From assembly GCA_009103225.1 (NCBI GenBank), contig RHPI01002504.1:62001-126000 (forward strand): 64,000 nucleotides of DNA, read 5' to 3'. Each line of letters opens with the position of its first letter. The stretch's first letter is position 1. This DNA comes from Chlorokybus atmophyticus. Its lineage: Eukaryota > Streptophyta > Chlorokybophyceae > Chlorokybales > Chlorokybaceae. The notes below the pieces were generated by a model. It worked only from the letters and a program-made list of their open reading frames with translations, searched no databases and was not told the origin of the DNA. Positions 22,911 to 36,520 of the stretch are shown here, one piece after another. The translations under genes were made by a program, and so were the position numbers.

Positions 22911-24191
22911 AGAGCAGCAGTAGTAGCAGTTTATGTACAACAGCAGGCGCTGCAGGCATTGCTGCAACCTCTGCATGCCGCGAATAACTGTGTTGCCTGT
23001 GTGTAGGTGCACAGTGCGTATGAGTAACCCATGCAAACAGCTTGAGACTGCGTGCGTGCGTGCGTGCATGTGGTGAACTGCAGTAACAGCGTGTGAGCAT
23101 CATCTGGGCCATGCCCTGTCCATCCATTTATGTGGAAGGGCTTGAGCTTTGCTAGCATGAACCGTTGAGCCTGCAAGTTGCCGATGCAGCCAGGTCGGTC
23201 AAGACTGACTGACCATTGCCAACAACTCAGACTCTTGCAGAGCCCCCTCTTTGGAGCTATGGAACTTTTGCAAAGGCAGCTCCTCCTATCAGTGGGTTGA
23301 GCTGCGCACTGACAGCGCCCTACCCTACCGCCCGTGACAGCCGACATGACAGCCTAGTGTATGAAGAGGCACGCCGTCTGGAGCTGGGCGGCAAGTCGCA
23401 TCCTGCTTTAAGGTAGTCCCAATGGTGCTGTTGTGGTCGATGCGGGCGTGAAGCCCGAGGCGCACACCTGCAAGGACATCTTCTTGGCCCGCGGCGGTCT
23501 TTCGCTCAAGGCGCATGCGAATCAAGGTCGTGTGCCAACGCGACTGTCGTGACACGGCTTTGCTGGCATGCGCCGCGTATTTGTTGATTTATCTTTATCA
23601 AGCCTTTATGGTAAAACTACTTGCTGACATCTGCCTCCTCATCCGCAAAAGCCGTATCTCCCCAACAGGTCTTTGGGAACGACGGCGCCTTCACTCAAGG
23701 CCTTTGAGCACACGTACCAAGAACTGTCCTTGCAGTGCCTCCGGATTCACGCGTCCGCATCAACCACAACAAGTCCAATGCCATGCAACTGTTGCATGGC
23801 ATTGACCTCTTTGTTGTGCATTGCATCAGGCGTTTGGACCGCCTTGAACGACACTGACGTGCCTTGCGCCCAGGTCCGGACTAGCGACATCCGCAAGAAG
23901 GCCGGACTGGGGTTGAGCACAGCAGTGACTATGCGCAATGCAGGCTGAATGGGCATCAAGCACGACTCTCTCTCAGTGGTAATGGATCGTATTGGGCTGT
24001 CACGTCAGCTGCCACGGGCGCTGAACGGGCGCTCTGTCAGCGCCCATCCATAGCCCGTGCTGCTGACAAGTCTGCGCATTGTTTTAAAGCGCAGAGTTTG
24101 GAAAAGGCAGCCCCAACGATATCGTCTAGCCTGCCTCCTGGTTGCGGTGCTGCAGCTCAATACGCCACCATCGCCGCCCAAGCCTTGCGCC
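22911..24191. other. Region between ACLA and the secreted-protein gene, unassigned
   Basis: Several GC-rich patches (about 23290-23420, 23440-23540 and 23660-23900) look exon-like, but the frames are broken and give no family I can name. A 13-bp hairpin at 23776-23804 and a 9-bp one at 24016-24045 lie here. Confidence 0.4.
23776..23804. repeat. 13-bp perfect hairpin, 3-nt loop
   Basis: Arms CAATGCCATGCAA and TTGCATGGCATTG flank a CTG loop. It lies in the unassigned stretch 3' of ACLA. Confidence 0.85.
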
Positions 24192-25020
24192 ATGCGCCGT
24201 CACATGGGCAGCATGCAGCCGCTGCTGCTGGTCCTGCTGCTGCCGGTGGTGCTGCCGGCAGCAGCAGCGCCGCAGAACGAGGACTACTTTGTCGGAGGCA
24301 CCATCAGCTGGAGGCGGGACGAGCAACCAGGCGCTGGGCCCTACGACACCATCATCACCATCACCGTCGCCTAGGACCTGTACGTGTCTGCATTCCATGC
24401 ACGTGTGTGCGCGTTTGTTCACTCCGTGTCTTGTCACGTCACAGCGCGTCCTTCTATCCCGACTATGCCACCACCCCTCCCGCCCTTGGCGACGCCCTCA
24501 GCAACGCCTACATCGCCCAACGGCCCGGTTTCACTGCCGTCGGTCGTGGCCTCGACATCACTGTCAGTGTGGACGGTACTATTGTCGTCTCTACCTACCC
24601 CCCGAGATTCGCCGTCATCGCCTATGACCTCCACGCGTACGCCTTCCCTGTGCTGTTTGCGCAGGTGCGTAGTGGTGTGCAGGGGCCTTGTCACATCGCG
24701 CTTTGCATGCGGGCCCACTTGTTGAGTGAGAGACACACCTCCGGACGCCACTGACGCCCTTGCGTCTGCTGTGTGTTGGAGCAGATGACTTTGACGCACA
24801 GCTTTGCAAATGAAGGCCCCCACCTCGCGACGGTAAGCTGCTGAGATCAGCTGTCACACCAGTTCAATATCATTGTGACAAAAAGGGCTTGGTTGTACAC
24901 CGGGGTATAACCAATCACTTCATACAGCCGTGTTGCATACAGTTTGTGGATTGCTGCCGGGGGAGTTTTGTGGCCAACCCGCCATCCGAGAGGGTGGTGC
25001 TGGAAATAAGATTTGGCAAT
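24192..25020 (+). pseudogene. Secreted protein with GGTxSWR and DCCR motifs, partial and probably broken
   Basis: The frame starts with a signal peptide (LLLVLLLPVVLPAAAAP) and then EDYFVGGTISWRR, an opening shared by a family of large secreted proteins of protists, fungi and algae that I recognise by pattern but cannot name. Likely exons: 24192-24379, 24445-24664 (SASFYPDY...), 24785-24832 (MTLTHSFANEG) and 24943 to about 25016 (FVDCCRGSFVANPP). The F..CCR motif belongs to the same family. An in-frame TAG at 24372-24374 lies just before the first donor, where the family usually has an aromatic residue; all later joins keep frame. After the CCR exon the sequence runs into a kilobase of TC repeats and the expected downstream part is not seen. 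Either a nonsense mutation plus truncation or a sequencing error would explain this. Confidence 0.45.
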
Positions 25021-25126
25021 CGGGGCACCCTTAACTTCTACCCATTTCTGTTCTATAGAACTCCACGGGCCCTACACCACATTCCATGTTACCGTACGTG
25101 CATTATACGAAGTGTAGTATAACGTG

Positions 25127-26124
<998 letters not shown>

Positions 26125-26125
26125 N

Positions 26126-27498
26126 AGCACAAACTCCTTCACGCCGGCCTCCGGTTCCTCGCTCCTCGGCTCTGTCTATGTTGGGATGGGCGTGAGCTCA
26201 GTGACATACGGTGCACAGTGCTCGTCACCACTGCCAACCACATTTAGCGGCATTTCTGTGCAGCACGGAGTGTGAAGAGAGATGCGGTCAAGTTTGTGTT
26301 TCCGTCTCATCAGCATGCATTTGACCTTGTACCAACAGAGTGTATGATAGCAGGGTTTTGTATAGCCGCAGCAGTGCTGCGCAACCTCTTGTTGTGCAGC
26401 AAGAACGGTCCGTGTACAGGGCGTGCATGGTATTGATTGGGGGACTCGTGCCTGTCAACAACCAAATACCTTTGTTACACGTAAGTGTGTACCAAGCGCA
26501 GGCGCAGAGTTCCCATATTATCATTGTTGTCTATCAGTTATCACACAATTCGTTGTGACTGTGTCTCATGCATACCAGTAGAGCCAATGCGCACAAGACC
26601 TTGGTTGCAGTGCCGTCGTCGCATGCTTTGTGTTCATGCACTCAACAAGATTGACGCTTCACCCCTTGATGGTAATGTTGCGTGTAACTAAAAGCATGCA
26701 CACATACATCCTTGCATTCTATTTATTATACAATACGCTCGTCGTGGTGATACATCAAACCGCAAACAGAGCCAAAACAGATGTGGTGTCTCCAACTTTG
26801 ATACAATTGTGCATCGCATTTCTTAAATACGTACGCACACCCAACGCCACCACCCAACCCCACTACTAGCACCTAACTGCCAGCAGCGACACAACGCTGC
26901 AGCACCACTACGCAGTGCGGACTTGCGCTGCGCACCGAAAGCAACGTGACGCAGAGGGAGCCAGAGCCGAAGGGGCGGGGCAGAGGGGCCCTGCCTAACA
27001 CACAAAGCGGCAAGGGTTACAACACAAGCGTGTGAAGGCGGAGACGGGCGTGGGATGACTGAGTGGGCGTGGGAGGAGGGAGAGGGGGCGTGAGAGGAGA
27101 GAGAAGAGAGAGAGGGAAGGAGGAGGGGCGAGAGGGAGAGAGAGGAGAGGGGGAACGCATGCGCATGCTGCATTGTCCTGTTGTAACGCTACTCTGCGTC
27201 CATACTACGTTGGCCTGACGCTGTTGCGGGTGCCATCCACAGGTGATGATTGAGAAAACCCGCATGCATGCATGACTAACGGTGTAGCCAAAGTAGTTGT
27301 AGTAAATGAAGAAGTTCATAGCTTTAGCCCGGTGGTGAGATGATAAGGTGACTGCCACTGACTGCTTGCATGCGTGGTATGCGTCACAACATGCATGACT
27401 AATACTTGTGACACTGTGCATACAATCCTTCGAGCATACCATCTTTTGTACACACGCACAACGACCAAACCCCCCCCCCCCTCCCCACCAACATAAAA
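26126..27498. other. Intergenic with purine-rich tract
   Basis: A short frame just after the TC tract (26126-26275) may be a remnant of the secreted-protein gene, but it has no motif. A GA-rich purine strand runs at about 27060-27155. Nothing else is recognised. Confidence 0.4.
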
Positions 27499-27731
27499 NN
27501 NNNNNNNNNNNNNNNNNNNNNNNNNNNNNNNNNNNNNNNNNNNNNNNNNNNNNNNNNNNNNNNNNNNNNNNNNNNNNNNNNNNNNNNNNNNNNNNNNNNN
27601 NNNNNNNNNNNNNNNNNNNNNNNNNNNNNNNNNNNNNNNNNNNNNNNNNNNNNNNNNNNNNNNNNNNNNNNNNNNNNNNNNNNNNNNNNNNNNNNNNNNN
27701 NNNNNNNNNNNNNNNNNNNNNNNNNNNNNNN
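27499..27731. other. Assembly gap of 233 N
   Basis: The gap is preceded by a run of 12 C and CTCCCC (about 27469-27486), the same pattern as at the 5.8 kb gap. Confidence 0.95.
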
Positions 27732-30700
27732 CCAATGACGCACGTGCACACACAAAATACGATCAATCACGCTCAAATTTCATCACGTGCAGACAAGTGC
27801 ATATTGTAAGTATACTACCACATACAATGTACAGTGATTGAGTTGCGTTGTGTCACTCGGCATACTCAGCATATGCACACCACGGGCACCCCGCGGGTGT
27901 TCACTACTGTGCCTCCAGGGCCAGGCCAGCATTTACCCAGTGGCCCCCACGAGTCGCCGCCAATTCCCCTCTCCATGGTAGTCAGTCTGCACATGTGTAC
28001 AAATGCGCGTGTGGTGGAAACACAATGCCACGATGCTGCATGAAGCCCTGTACACTGTGCTGTACATTGGCATGAAATGCTATGCTGCCGTGCACACATC
28101 GCGCATGGCATGTGCGTGTGTTATACTTCGCCATATGTACGCGATTAGGTGTGCTTCATATCGGCAAACACCGCAGCATATGCCCGCGCATAATACTTAG
28201 AGTCCATCAAGTTCGCTCGTGACTGCTGGAATGGAATGCAGCTCTGTTGCCAAGGCATTCAACCAGAAACCATGATATGTGCCCAGCCCTACGTTGGCCA
28301 ACTCCTGCTCACCGCATGCTTGCAGCTGGCACAGCAAGCCACTCTGACCGGCCCCATGCCAGCTGGCACCGTGCCAGCAGTGGCCACTGGCCACTGCTGC
28401 CCCATTGCTGAGTAGTGGTAAGGCAGAAAACAGAGTGAGGCAATGCAATGCGTTTGGAGGGGGCTGCACACCAAGCAACACAGCGGAAAAGCGCTGCAAC
28501 TGCAAGCAAGCAAAGACGCATGCACGTATACCTCAGCACAGGCTTGCACATTTGTGAGCACCGACAACTGTAAACTCAGGAAGGCAGAAACGGAAACGTG
28601 AGGTGGGCACCAGTAGCATGCGGGTGCTATGTGCATGGTTCAACTGACTCTCAGACTGTGAGCGATGACGCGCGCATTGAGCAGCTTGACAAGAGCGTGC
28701 GGTAACTGTAAATGCACGGCAAGCATGGCTGGCACACATGGACACTGGCAGACAGGTGAGCAGCTCTGGCATCATGGCAAGAGTGAGTCAATTGTAGGAT
28801 TTTCATTCTTCCAATGCTGAGAGGACAGCTCCTGGGTAGGCGGCAGTGCAATTGGCTTCTCAGTGCAACCGCCGCCGTCCTGCCCTCCGCGCCACCTAGT
28901 CCTGGTCTACCAGGCCAGCAGGCCAAGAGCTGCTCAGCAAGCCCTTTGGCCTGGCTTGTGCGCGTGGGCACAAGCCGCACAAGAAGAAGCACTTTACCTT
29001 CAACGCGAGCCGCAGTGGCGTTGTTTTTGGCGCTACATGTGCTATGGATGGATGAAGCGCAGCACCCCCTAGCACTCCTCCTCCGCCTCGTGGTTGTTGT
29101 GCTTGCACGTGCGGGTGCCTTGGACCGCCGAAGGAAAGGAAAAGGAACTCGCCTGCTTTCGGCCTGCTGGCCTGGTAGGTGGGGAATTATAGCTGCTTGC
29201 GTCGTCTTCTGGTTGGGGCTCAGAGCAGCAGCGCGTGCGAGAGACAGAGTGTGTATGAGAACAAAGCTGCAGCACAAGTGTTTGAGGCATGTATGCAGGA
29301 AGCTGCCGCAGCTTCCAGCATGCATGCCTCAAAGAGGGCGGCCCTCTTGGAGAAGGTCCTGGACTCGTGATGGGAGGGCAACATCGACTGCTTCAGCAAC
29401 GGCATCTCCTTGCAGCTAGGTTGAGATGGAAGGGCAAGCTTGTTGTTGTCCTGTTGCTACTTGTGTAAATGGTGTCATGGTGCGATAGCAGCAGGCCAGC
29501 GCCGCATTCATGTCTGCAAAAGCTTTTGGTTGCACCCAATGCCTGTTTGGTATGTCTGTGGTATGTGGTGTTTGCTTTGTTAGGTCTGTCTGCTTTTCCA
29601 CTCTTGCTGAGAACCCTCTTTGGTAAAAGCTTGCCAGGTGGCCCGCTCACCAAGCAGCTGCTTGCAATGACACGCAGGCGATGGACAAGATTAATTGCTC
29701 TTGGTGGTTGTGTCGCTGAAGGCAGACGATTATGATCACTTCTGGTGTGACGCGCTGTGGCTGGGCACTTTGGTTATCTGGGCAAACTGCTGCGCCGCCC
29801 ACAAAACACTGACGTCATAACCCTTGAGATGAGTCCAGCAGTATGGTCTGCCAGCGCCATCTAGAGCTAGATGTTTGCCTCCTACACAGCAACAGCAGAT
29901 CAATGATCAAAGCTTAGCAAATGCATTGGTGCTTGTGCTTAACTCTAGGGTTTATGGCTCTGTTCGCTGTTGTCACACACAGGCCGAGGATAGAAGACAC
30001 GTACACGCTTTTGATTGAATTGCAGCTAAGGATGACGACAAGCTTGCAGACAGATGAGCTCAAAGCGATGTGCGTAGACTCAGTCCTACACCTGGGCATC
30101 CTTTGACATGAGCGCACGCGGCACTGTGGCGTGGCGCTCTGAGCTGAGGAGAGAGACAACCCCGTCACGTATTTGGTGGAGGTGGACGTGTTGCCAAGTC
30201 GTTGGCGCAATGGCAAGTGAGTTAATTGATGTTACCCACTGCACAACACAGGGACGAACGACGAACATACCTACTAGTGCTGTAGTACATGCAACTGTAT
30301 ACGGTATATAGTACACTGCTACTGCTACACGTATGCAAACGCCAACGCAACAAACGCAAAGTCGATTGGTGCAGCGATGAGACCGTCGCTGAACAATCTT
30401 AAGTGCTGCGAAGTCTCTGCATGAAAGGAGAACTGCCCCAGACCAGCCCTCTGCTAGCAAAGGTATGCATGCGTCGCATGCGTGCGTGCACTTGTGAGGG
30501 CATCTGTGGGCATATGCAAGCAAAGGTATGCAAGCGTCCGTGTGCGCACATGTGCAAGTTAACCTTCAACCAACCACTTGCTACTGTGTACAGATTGCAG
30601 CGTCCAATACACAGCACATGGACGGTCACTGTCCAGACCGTCACAGTCAGCTTGCACATGCTGTCATACACTACGTTGCATACGTATCCTGTACACACAC

Positions 30701-30948
30701 ACGCATGCAGGCATGTGCACACTCTGAGGGACCGATGTACCGATAGCATACGAGAGGCTCATAAATGGGGCTGGCTATATCAAGTGTAGGCAGTGCGCTA
30801 ACTACCTGTCCTGATGCACGACCAAGACTGCAGGTACAACTGCAATACCACTATTCAAGTGGCTTTCAATAGGGAGTTGCGATATGCGGATAGGGTGACC
30901 AACTTGGAGGAATACCACCATGTCACACCCGGTGAGCCTACTAGTAGC
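27732..30948. other. Intergenic, hairpin-rich, no recognised gene
   Basis: Frames up to about 220 codons exist on both strands at 28650-29420 but overlap each other and have no family motif. The block 28360-29350 is rich in short perfect stem-loops (28361-28377, 28376-28398, 28953-28976, 29281-29333, 29332-29348). Confidence 0.45.
29281..29348. repeat. Double hairpin: 26-bp stem followed by 8-bp stem
   Basis: Arms 29281-29306 and 29308-29333 pair at 24 of 26 positions around a single-base centre. Directly overlapping its end, AAGAGGGC (29332-29339) pairs with GCCCTCTT (29341-29348). The size of the first stem resembles a small-RNA precursor. Confidence 0.8.
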
Positions 30949-33659
30949 CTAGTCTGAGACTGGAGGAGGAGGAGAGCCAGCCTCATCCTCCTGAGGGGGA
31001 GGGGAGTCTGAAGGGAGTGGTGGGGGAGGAGAACTAGCCTCAATCTCCAGAGGGGGAGGGGAGTTCGAAGGGGGTGGTGAGGGAAGTGGGCAGGACTTGC
31101 CGAGTTTGGTGTTGTAGTAGTAGCCTTGCACATCATATTGTTGCAGGGATGCAGGGTATTTTCCGCACAGGTTGGCATTGTTATGTAGGTAGCTGCACAT
31201 CATGCGCAACAACAAAGCGAGAGCGTGAGCGTGCAAGAACAAGCACGTTAGTGGCAGCACGTGACCAGGTGTTACAGCAATGTGCTTGCAATGTGTGTTG
31301 CAACTCACACTAATTGGAGGCGGTTCAGGTTGCTCAATGTGCTTGGCACTGGTCCGGAAAGCTGATTGTCGTTGAGAAACCTGTCATCACGCATGCATGC
31401 ATGTCAGCCAATGCAACACAAAGTGTACGAGTCCACATGCAATGGTATGCTGTACACCACAGCATAGATACATGTACAACTTACAATAAGCGAAGTTTGA
31501 TCCAGTTGCCCATTGTGCTCGGCAATGGTCCAGTAAACTGGTTGATACCAAACCTCCTGTGCACGCATCATAGATAAGCACGTTGTACATGTTAGCCAAG
31601 TGTCGCAGAAGCATACGAGTTCACATGCAATGTGTTGCAGCTTATATGATATGCAACACATCATAGCCACAACTCACAGCTCCTCGAGGTTGATCATGTT
31701 GCCCATTGAGCTCGGCAACGGTCCGTAAAAATGATTTCCCTGAAGGTTCCTGTGCACAAGGAACCTTCAGGGAAATGTGCACGGAACCTTCAGGGAAATG
31801 TGCACGAATGTCTGCATGTCAGAGTCTATACATGGCGGAAGCATACGAATTACATGCAGTGCTTGGCTGCAACACATTACAGCAGCTGGCAGCCACAACT
31901 TACGCAGTGCGGAGGTTGACCAGGTTGCCAAATGTGCTTGGCAACATTCCGTGCAACCCAAGGTCCTGCAAATACCTGCACGCATGTATGCACGTCAGCG
32001 ACTACCTTAAACGCAAGTGTGCCAGACCACATGCATGGCATGCCGCAGCCACTTGTAAACAGCATGCATCAACTGATCATCAGTCACAATCAAGGCAGTT
32101 CAGAAACTGAAAACAGCACACATGTTTCCACAACCCGCTTACACTTGAGTGATTCCCATTCCGTCCTGGCAAGTGATGCCAGGCAAGGTGCAGATGTTGT
32201 AGTCGGGAGATGCGCCTAGGTCAGTCCAGTTGGGGATACCGTCCACCTTGTTGCCGTTCCCATCAGTCCAAGATACGGCCGCCTGCAGGTCCTTGAGCGC
32301 CGTGAATGCCACTGGGACGACACAGAGCAGAGTGAGTGCGGCTGTTGTTGCACGCAATTGCAAGCTGCCACACTGTGGCACACTATGCAACTATTGAGGT
32401 GCGTGTACATATGTAGTAGCGTGGCGAACAACTACAACTTACAGTCCCCGGGGGACGTGGGGGAAGGTGGTGGGGCGGGGAGCGGGCAGGGGCTGCCGTT
32501 GCCGAGGCTGGTGCTGTAGTAGTAGCCTACCACATCCGGTAGTTGTAGGAATGCAGGGAAACTCCCGCACAGGTTGATGTTGTTATGTAGGTAGCTGCAC
32601 AGCACGCACGCAAACACCAGGGGAGAGCGTAAGCGTGCAAGAACAGGCACTTTGGTGGCGCGTGACCAGGTGCCTCAGGGTTACAGCATTGCTTGCAAAG
32701 TGTGTTGCGGCAACTCACACAGTTTGGACGAGGACCAAGTTGCTCAGTGAGCTCGGCAATGGTCCGGAAAGCCGGTTGTCGTTCAGAAACCTGTGCACGC
32801 ATGCATGCTTGTCAGCCCACGCATCACGAAACGTACAAGTCCGCATGCAAAGGTATGCTGCACCACAGCATAGAAGATGTACAACTCACAATAAGCGAAG
32901 TTTGCGCCAGGCGCCCATTGTGCTCGGCAACGGTCCAGTAAACTGATTGATACCAAATCTCCTGTGCACGCGTCGCACATAAGTGTAATGTACATGTTAG
33001 CCAAGACATGTCCCAGAAGCATACAAGTCCATGCAATGTTTTGCAGCATATGATATGCTGCAATGCATCATAGCCACAACTCACAGCTCCTCGAGGTTGA
33101 TCATGTTGCCCATTGTGCTCGGCAACGGCCCGTAAAAATGATTATTCTGAAGGTTCCTGTGCACGAATGTTTGCATGTTAGCGTCTATGCATGGCGGAAG
33201 CATAAAAGTGCACATGCAACGGTATGCTGCGACACGTGACAGCCGCGAGATGGACACAACTACTTACGCAGAGCGGAGGTAGACCAGCTTGCCAATTGTG
33301 CTTGGCAAAATTCCGGACAACCCAACGTCCTGCAGGTTCCTGTACGCATGTATGCACGTCAGCCACCACCATCAATGCAAGCTCTGGAGGACCACATGCA
33401 TGGCATGTCGCAACATAGCATCACAAAGTCACAAAGCAGTCCAAACAACCAAGGCGTGGCAGTTCAGAAAACAAGACCACACATATTGAACCCGCTCACA
33501 ATTCAGTGACGGATCCGTCCACGCAAGTGATGCCAGGCAGGGTGCAAACGTCGTAGCGGGGAGACATGGCTAGGTTAGGCCAGCTAGGGATTCCGGCCAC
33601 CTTGTGGCCGTTCGAATCAGTATAAGATACAGCCGCCTGCAGGTCCTTGAGCGCCGTGA
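30949..33659 (-). CDS. Secreted leucine-rich-repeat protein with two tandem LRR cassettes, twelve exons (5' end unresolved)
   Basis: The gene resembles ectodomains of plant receptor-like proteins. Cassette 1: N-cap exon 33659-33500 (AVSYTDSNGHKV...CTLPGITCVDG), LRR exons 33339-33268, 33156-33085, 32961-32890, 32790-32719, and a C-cap exon 32594-32443 (YLHNNINLCG...then Pro-rich). Cassette 2: 32311-32143, 31975-31904, 31749-31678, 31556-31485, 31380-31309 and 31192-30949, ending in a Pro-rich tail with repeated SPPPP units. Every middle exon is exactly 72 nt and phase 2, encoding one 24-residue LRR such as NHFYGPLPSTMGNM. The cassette-1 C-cap exon has a donor (GTAAGT at 32437-32442) that joins cassette 2 in frame, so one mRNA with two cassettes is likely; two separate tandem genes is the alternative. 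No kinase or membrane helix is seen. A signal-peptide-like frame lies upstream (33740-33916, MALRPKTECN...), but I could not find a phase-compatible donor. Confidence 0.75.
31735..31775. repeat. 17-bp perfect inverted repeat across a 3' splice site
   Basis: Arms 31735-31751 and 31759-31775 flank a 7-nt loop (GTGCACA). The right-hand flank (to about 31800) carries a further direct copy of the arm. The start of an LRR exon (acceptor at 31750-31751) forms one arm, so the splice acceptor AG sits at the loop edge. The homologous intron of cassette 1 lacks this structure. Confidence 0.85.
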
Positions 33660-36414
33660 CTGCTTGCCACGGATGCGACAGAGAGCGTGAGTGCGACTGC
33701 ATGCCATATGGAACACATGTACATGTAGCAGAGTGGCGAATTACAACTTACACTGTGGAGATTCCTTGGCGGTTGCAGCAGACGCCCCACGGTCTGCACG
33801 CAGATAAACATGCAAGTCAGCGCTACAAGTGAAAGCGTAAGCACAGACACTTGCAGCAGAAGCAGGCAAAGGGAGACAAGCAAGCAGTTGCACTCAGTTT
33901 TCGGCCGGAGAGCCACCCGCAGGCGCTCAGCAGCAGCAGGCTTCGCTGTTACCTGAGCTGAGCAGCAACAGCAATGGCAGAAGCAGTGGTAGCCAGCCTG
34001 CCGGCGCCAACGTTGACATCAAGTTCATCTTGGGCTTTGGGGATGCTGACCAGCTGCAGCAGCAAGAAAGAGAGAATAATCGGAGAGAGAGCGACGGACA
34101 CACTGAGAGTTGAGGCCGCTGTGAAGGCTGTGGCCAACACTGTGGGCGCTTCTGTTCATATAGGCCTACTACTACTGCGGTTGGGGCCGCGTCAGCAGCG
34201 GGCGGCCCATCTCGGTATGCAGCAATAGGTCGGACAGTGGTACGTCAGGCCTATTGTCGGCAGACCTGTTGCGCATGCGCAGTCGCGCTGCAGTGGCTCT
34301 GGCTGGAGGACATGACGGCGCGTTCACAGCTGATGCACGTGCGAGCGAAGCGGCATGGCGAGCGCGGTCCTTGGTAGCAGCGTCGTTATGTAGCGCCGCC
34401 AAGGTGCATATGCTCTTCTCCTGAGCATGCTGCTCCTGAGCACGCCACAGCGGAGCCTGCGCATAGAAAGTGCTGAAGCGCCCGGAACATGTCCATGCAG
34501 CATGCATCAGACGCATTGCAGCTGTCATTTCTTGATATTACTGCTGTGGTATCGCATCTGTATCGGTATGCAAGTATATATTATAGGCCTTCCAATTATG
34601 TTTATAGGCAGGACATAGGCTGTTGCTGGTGGAGCCGCGGGCTCCCGACCTGCCTTGTATGCAGCTTGTCAGCAGACCTATCGTGCACCCGCGCGTGCAT
34701 TTGCGCGCCGCACGCGCGCCTACCTGCGGTCACATTGCAGCGGCGTTCTGACGGATAGGACATGCAACCCCGGCATGCAGCGATCGCTTCATGTGCGTAC
34801 CCTATCAGCCAGAGTCTCACACAAGTGTTGTGTGGCAAAGCACTATCACCAATGCATAGCAACTCATGCAAATTGAGAGGTTTGCATGATGTGCTTGAAG
34901 GGATACCTCGTATATATATTGCTTCAGAAGCATTTCTTTTGTCGTGTAGTGCATCACCATTGTTGATAGTTGATTTTTTCATGCAAACATTTAAGATGTA
35001 TTTACAAAACAAAAGAGTTCAGCACACAAGGCTAGATACAGTAATACACAGTTGAGGTGATCTAGACATCAATCATGCTGTCTAATGAGTGGTAGCTACT
35101 ACAACTGAGGGTTAGGTGGTAAGTAGCGGGATTTGAAAAGGAGAGAACAAATCCTGAGAGGGTGACTTCGCGAGATCCAACAATGCAGACGGGAGAGGCA
35201 GGCAGTTTGCATAAAAAGAAACATACAAGGAGATGCGGGGGAAAGGGGGAGGCCATGTGGTTAGACTCTGCATGTGGTTGGGCCTTCGAGGCCTCGGAGG
35301 CCAAACCACATGGAGAGTTGAGATGATAGCGGACAGACACAAGAAAGCAACGGGCGAAGACATCAACATAAAAGTGTGGACTGAGAGGTGGAGGTGTCAT
35401 TCTATGCCCAAGACAGTTCCTCATGAATAGTCATTAAGAGAAATGTCGTCGTCTGTGCTAAGTGACCATGGTAGAGGGTGGAGGGGAGAGTGGAAGAGTG
35501 CCGGCTGCCCTCTCAACCATTTGCATGATGTCGATTGCTGACTGAATGAGCAAGGTCTGAGGTCCACTCTTTACTCCTAATAGTAGGTCGCTACGCCATT
35601 ATGAAATGTCACTGAGAGAGGTCTGAGGGTTTGACTGCCATAAGTTGTGCCTCATGCTCGCTGTCATCCAACCTTAGCCGGGCCGTCACCATCACTAATC
35701 TCCATGTGTAAATGAGCTCTGAAGGAGTGGACCAATTTCATGCGAAAGTCTAATCGAAGTGCACGCACAACCAGCTGACGTCCCGTACGTACGTGTGTCT
35801 AGAGCAATGATCGGTGCTCCTATATGGGTGACAGTCGGCCATTAGAGGAGTAGAGAAGAACACCTTGCCAGGCCTACCCAACAAGTGTCCTCTCTCTCGT
35901 GCCATACTGCTGAGGCGAGGAGAGGAACCAACAGGGGAGGGGGCGGCAGTCGGTGAACTTCATTATGGATAGGAGAGAGCGAGGAGGGCTGTCGTCTTCT
36001 CTGTGCTGGTTGACAGTTGTTGCTTGCTTGTCGTTTGTGTTGTTGACGTCAGCTTGGGGAGAGTGCAAGCCTGTGGGCTGAAGGTCTTGAAGACTGCATT
36101 GGGGAGGTGCAGATGGAGCCAAGAGGAGGAGACGGTGGTTGTATCGTCGTCCACGACCTGGGGTGAAGGGAGAGGAGACTAGCAACTGTGGTTTGCCATC
36201 CATTGCTTTGCCGCGTTCGCAAGCTGCAATGTAATATGATCATGAGCGGACTTGGTCATCTCAGAAGAACAAATGACCTCCCTGTCGTCCAGTCTCACCC
36301 ATCTTTATTTGCGGGNCTCTTACTTGGTCCGCACTGCGCCTTAGGTAATCTAGAGATAAACATTCCCCGTAATTTAACAATCACCTCCCTACCCGCTGCG
36401 GCTACCTGGTCTGC

Positions 36415-36520
36415 AGTGCAGTGCAATGCAGTAACCGTGCTGTCAGTGCAGCCCAGTAACCGTGCTGTCAGTGCAGCCCAGTGCAGTGCTGTGCTGTCTT
36501 GCTGCACTGCAGTGCAGTAG
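36415..36520. repeat. CAGTGC-rich minisatellite with 16-bp palindrome
   Basis: A unit of about 24 bp (CAGTAACCGTGCTGTCAGTG...) is repeated twice, flanked by short GCAGTGCAGT units. CTGCACTGCAGTGCAG at 36502-36517 is a perfect palindrome. Confidence 0.7.

Noticed and set aside
23200-23950. Possible ATP-citrate lyase B subunit or its remnant next to ACLA
   Set aside because: None of the frames shows the CoA-ligase or citrate-synthase-like motifs of ACLB.
28651-29419. Overlapping frames of about 200 codons on both strands
   Set aside because: No motif, mutually overlapping, and interrupted by perfect hairpins; GC content alone can keep such frames open.
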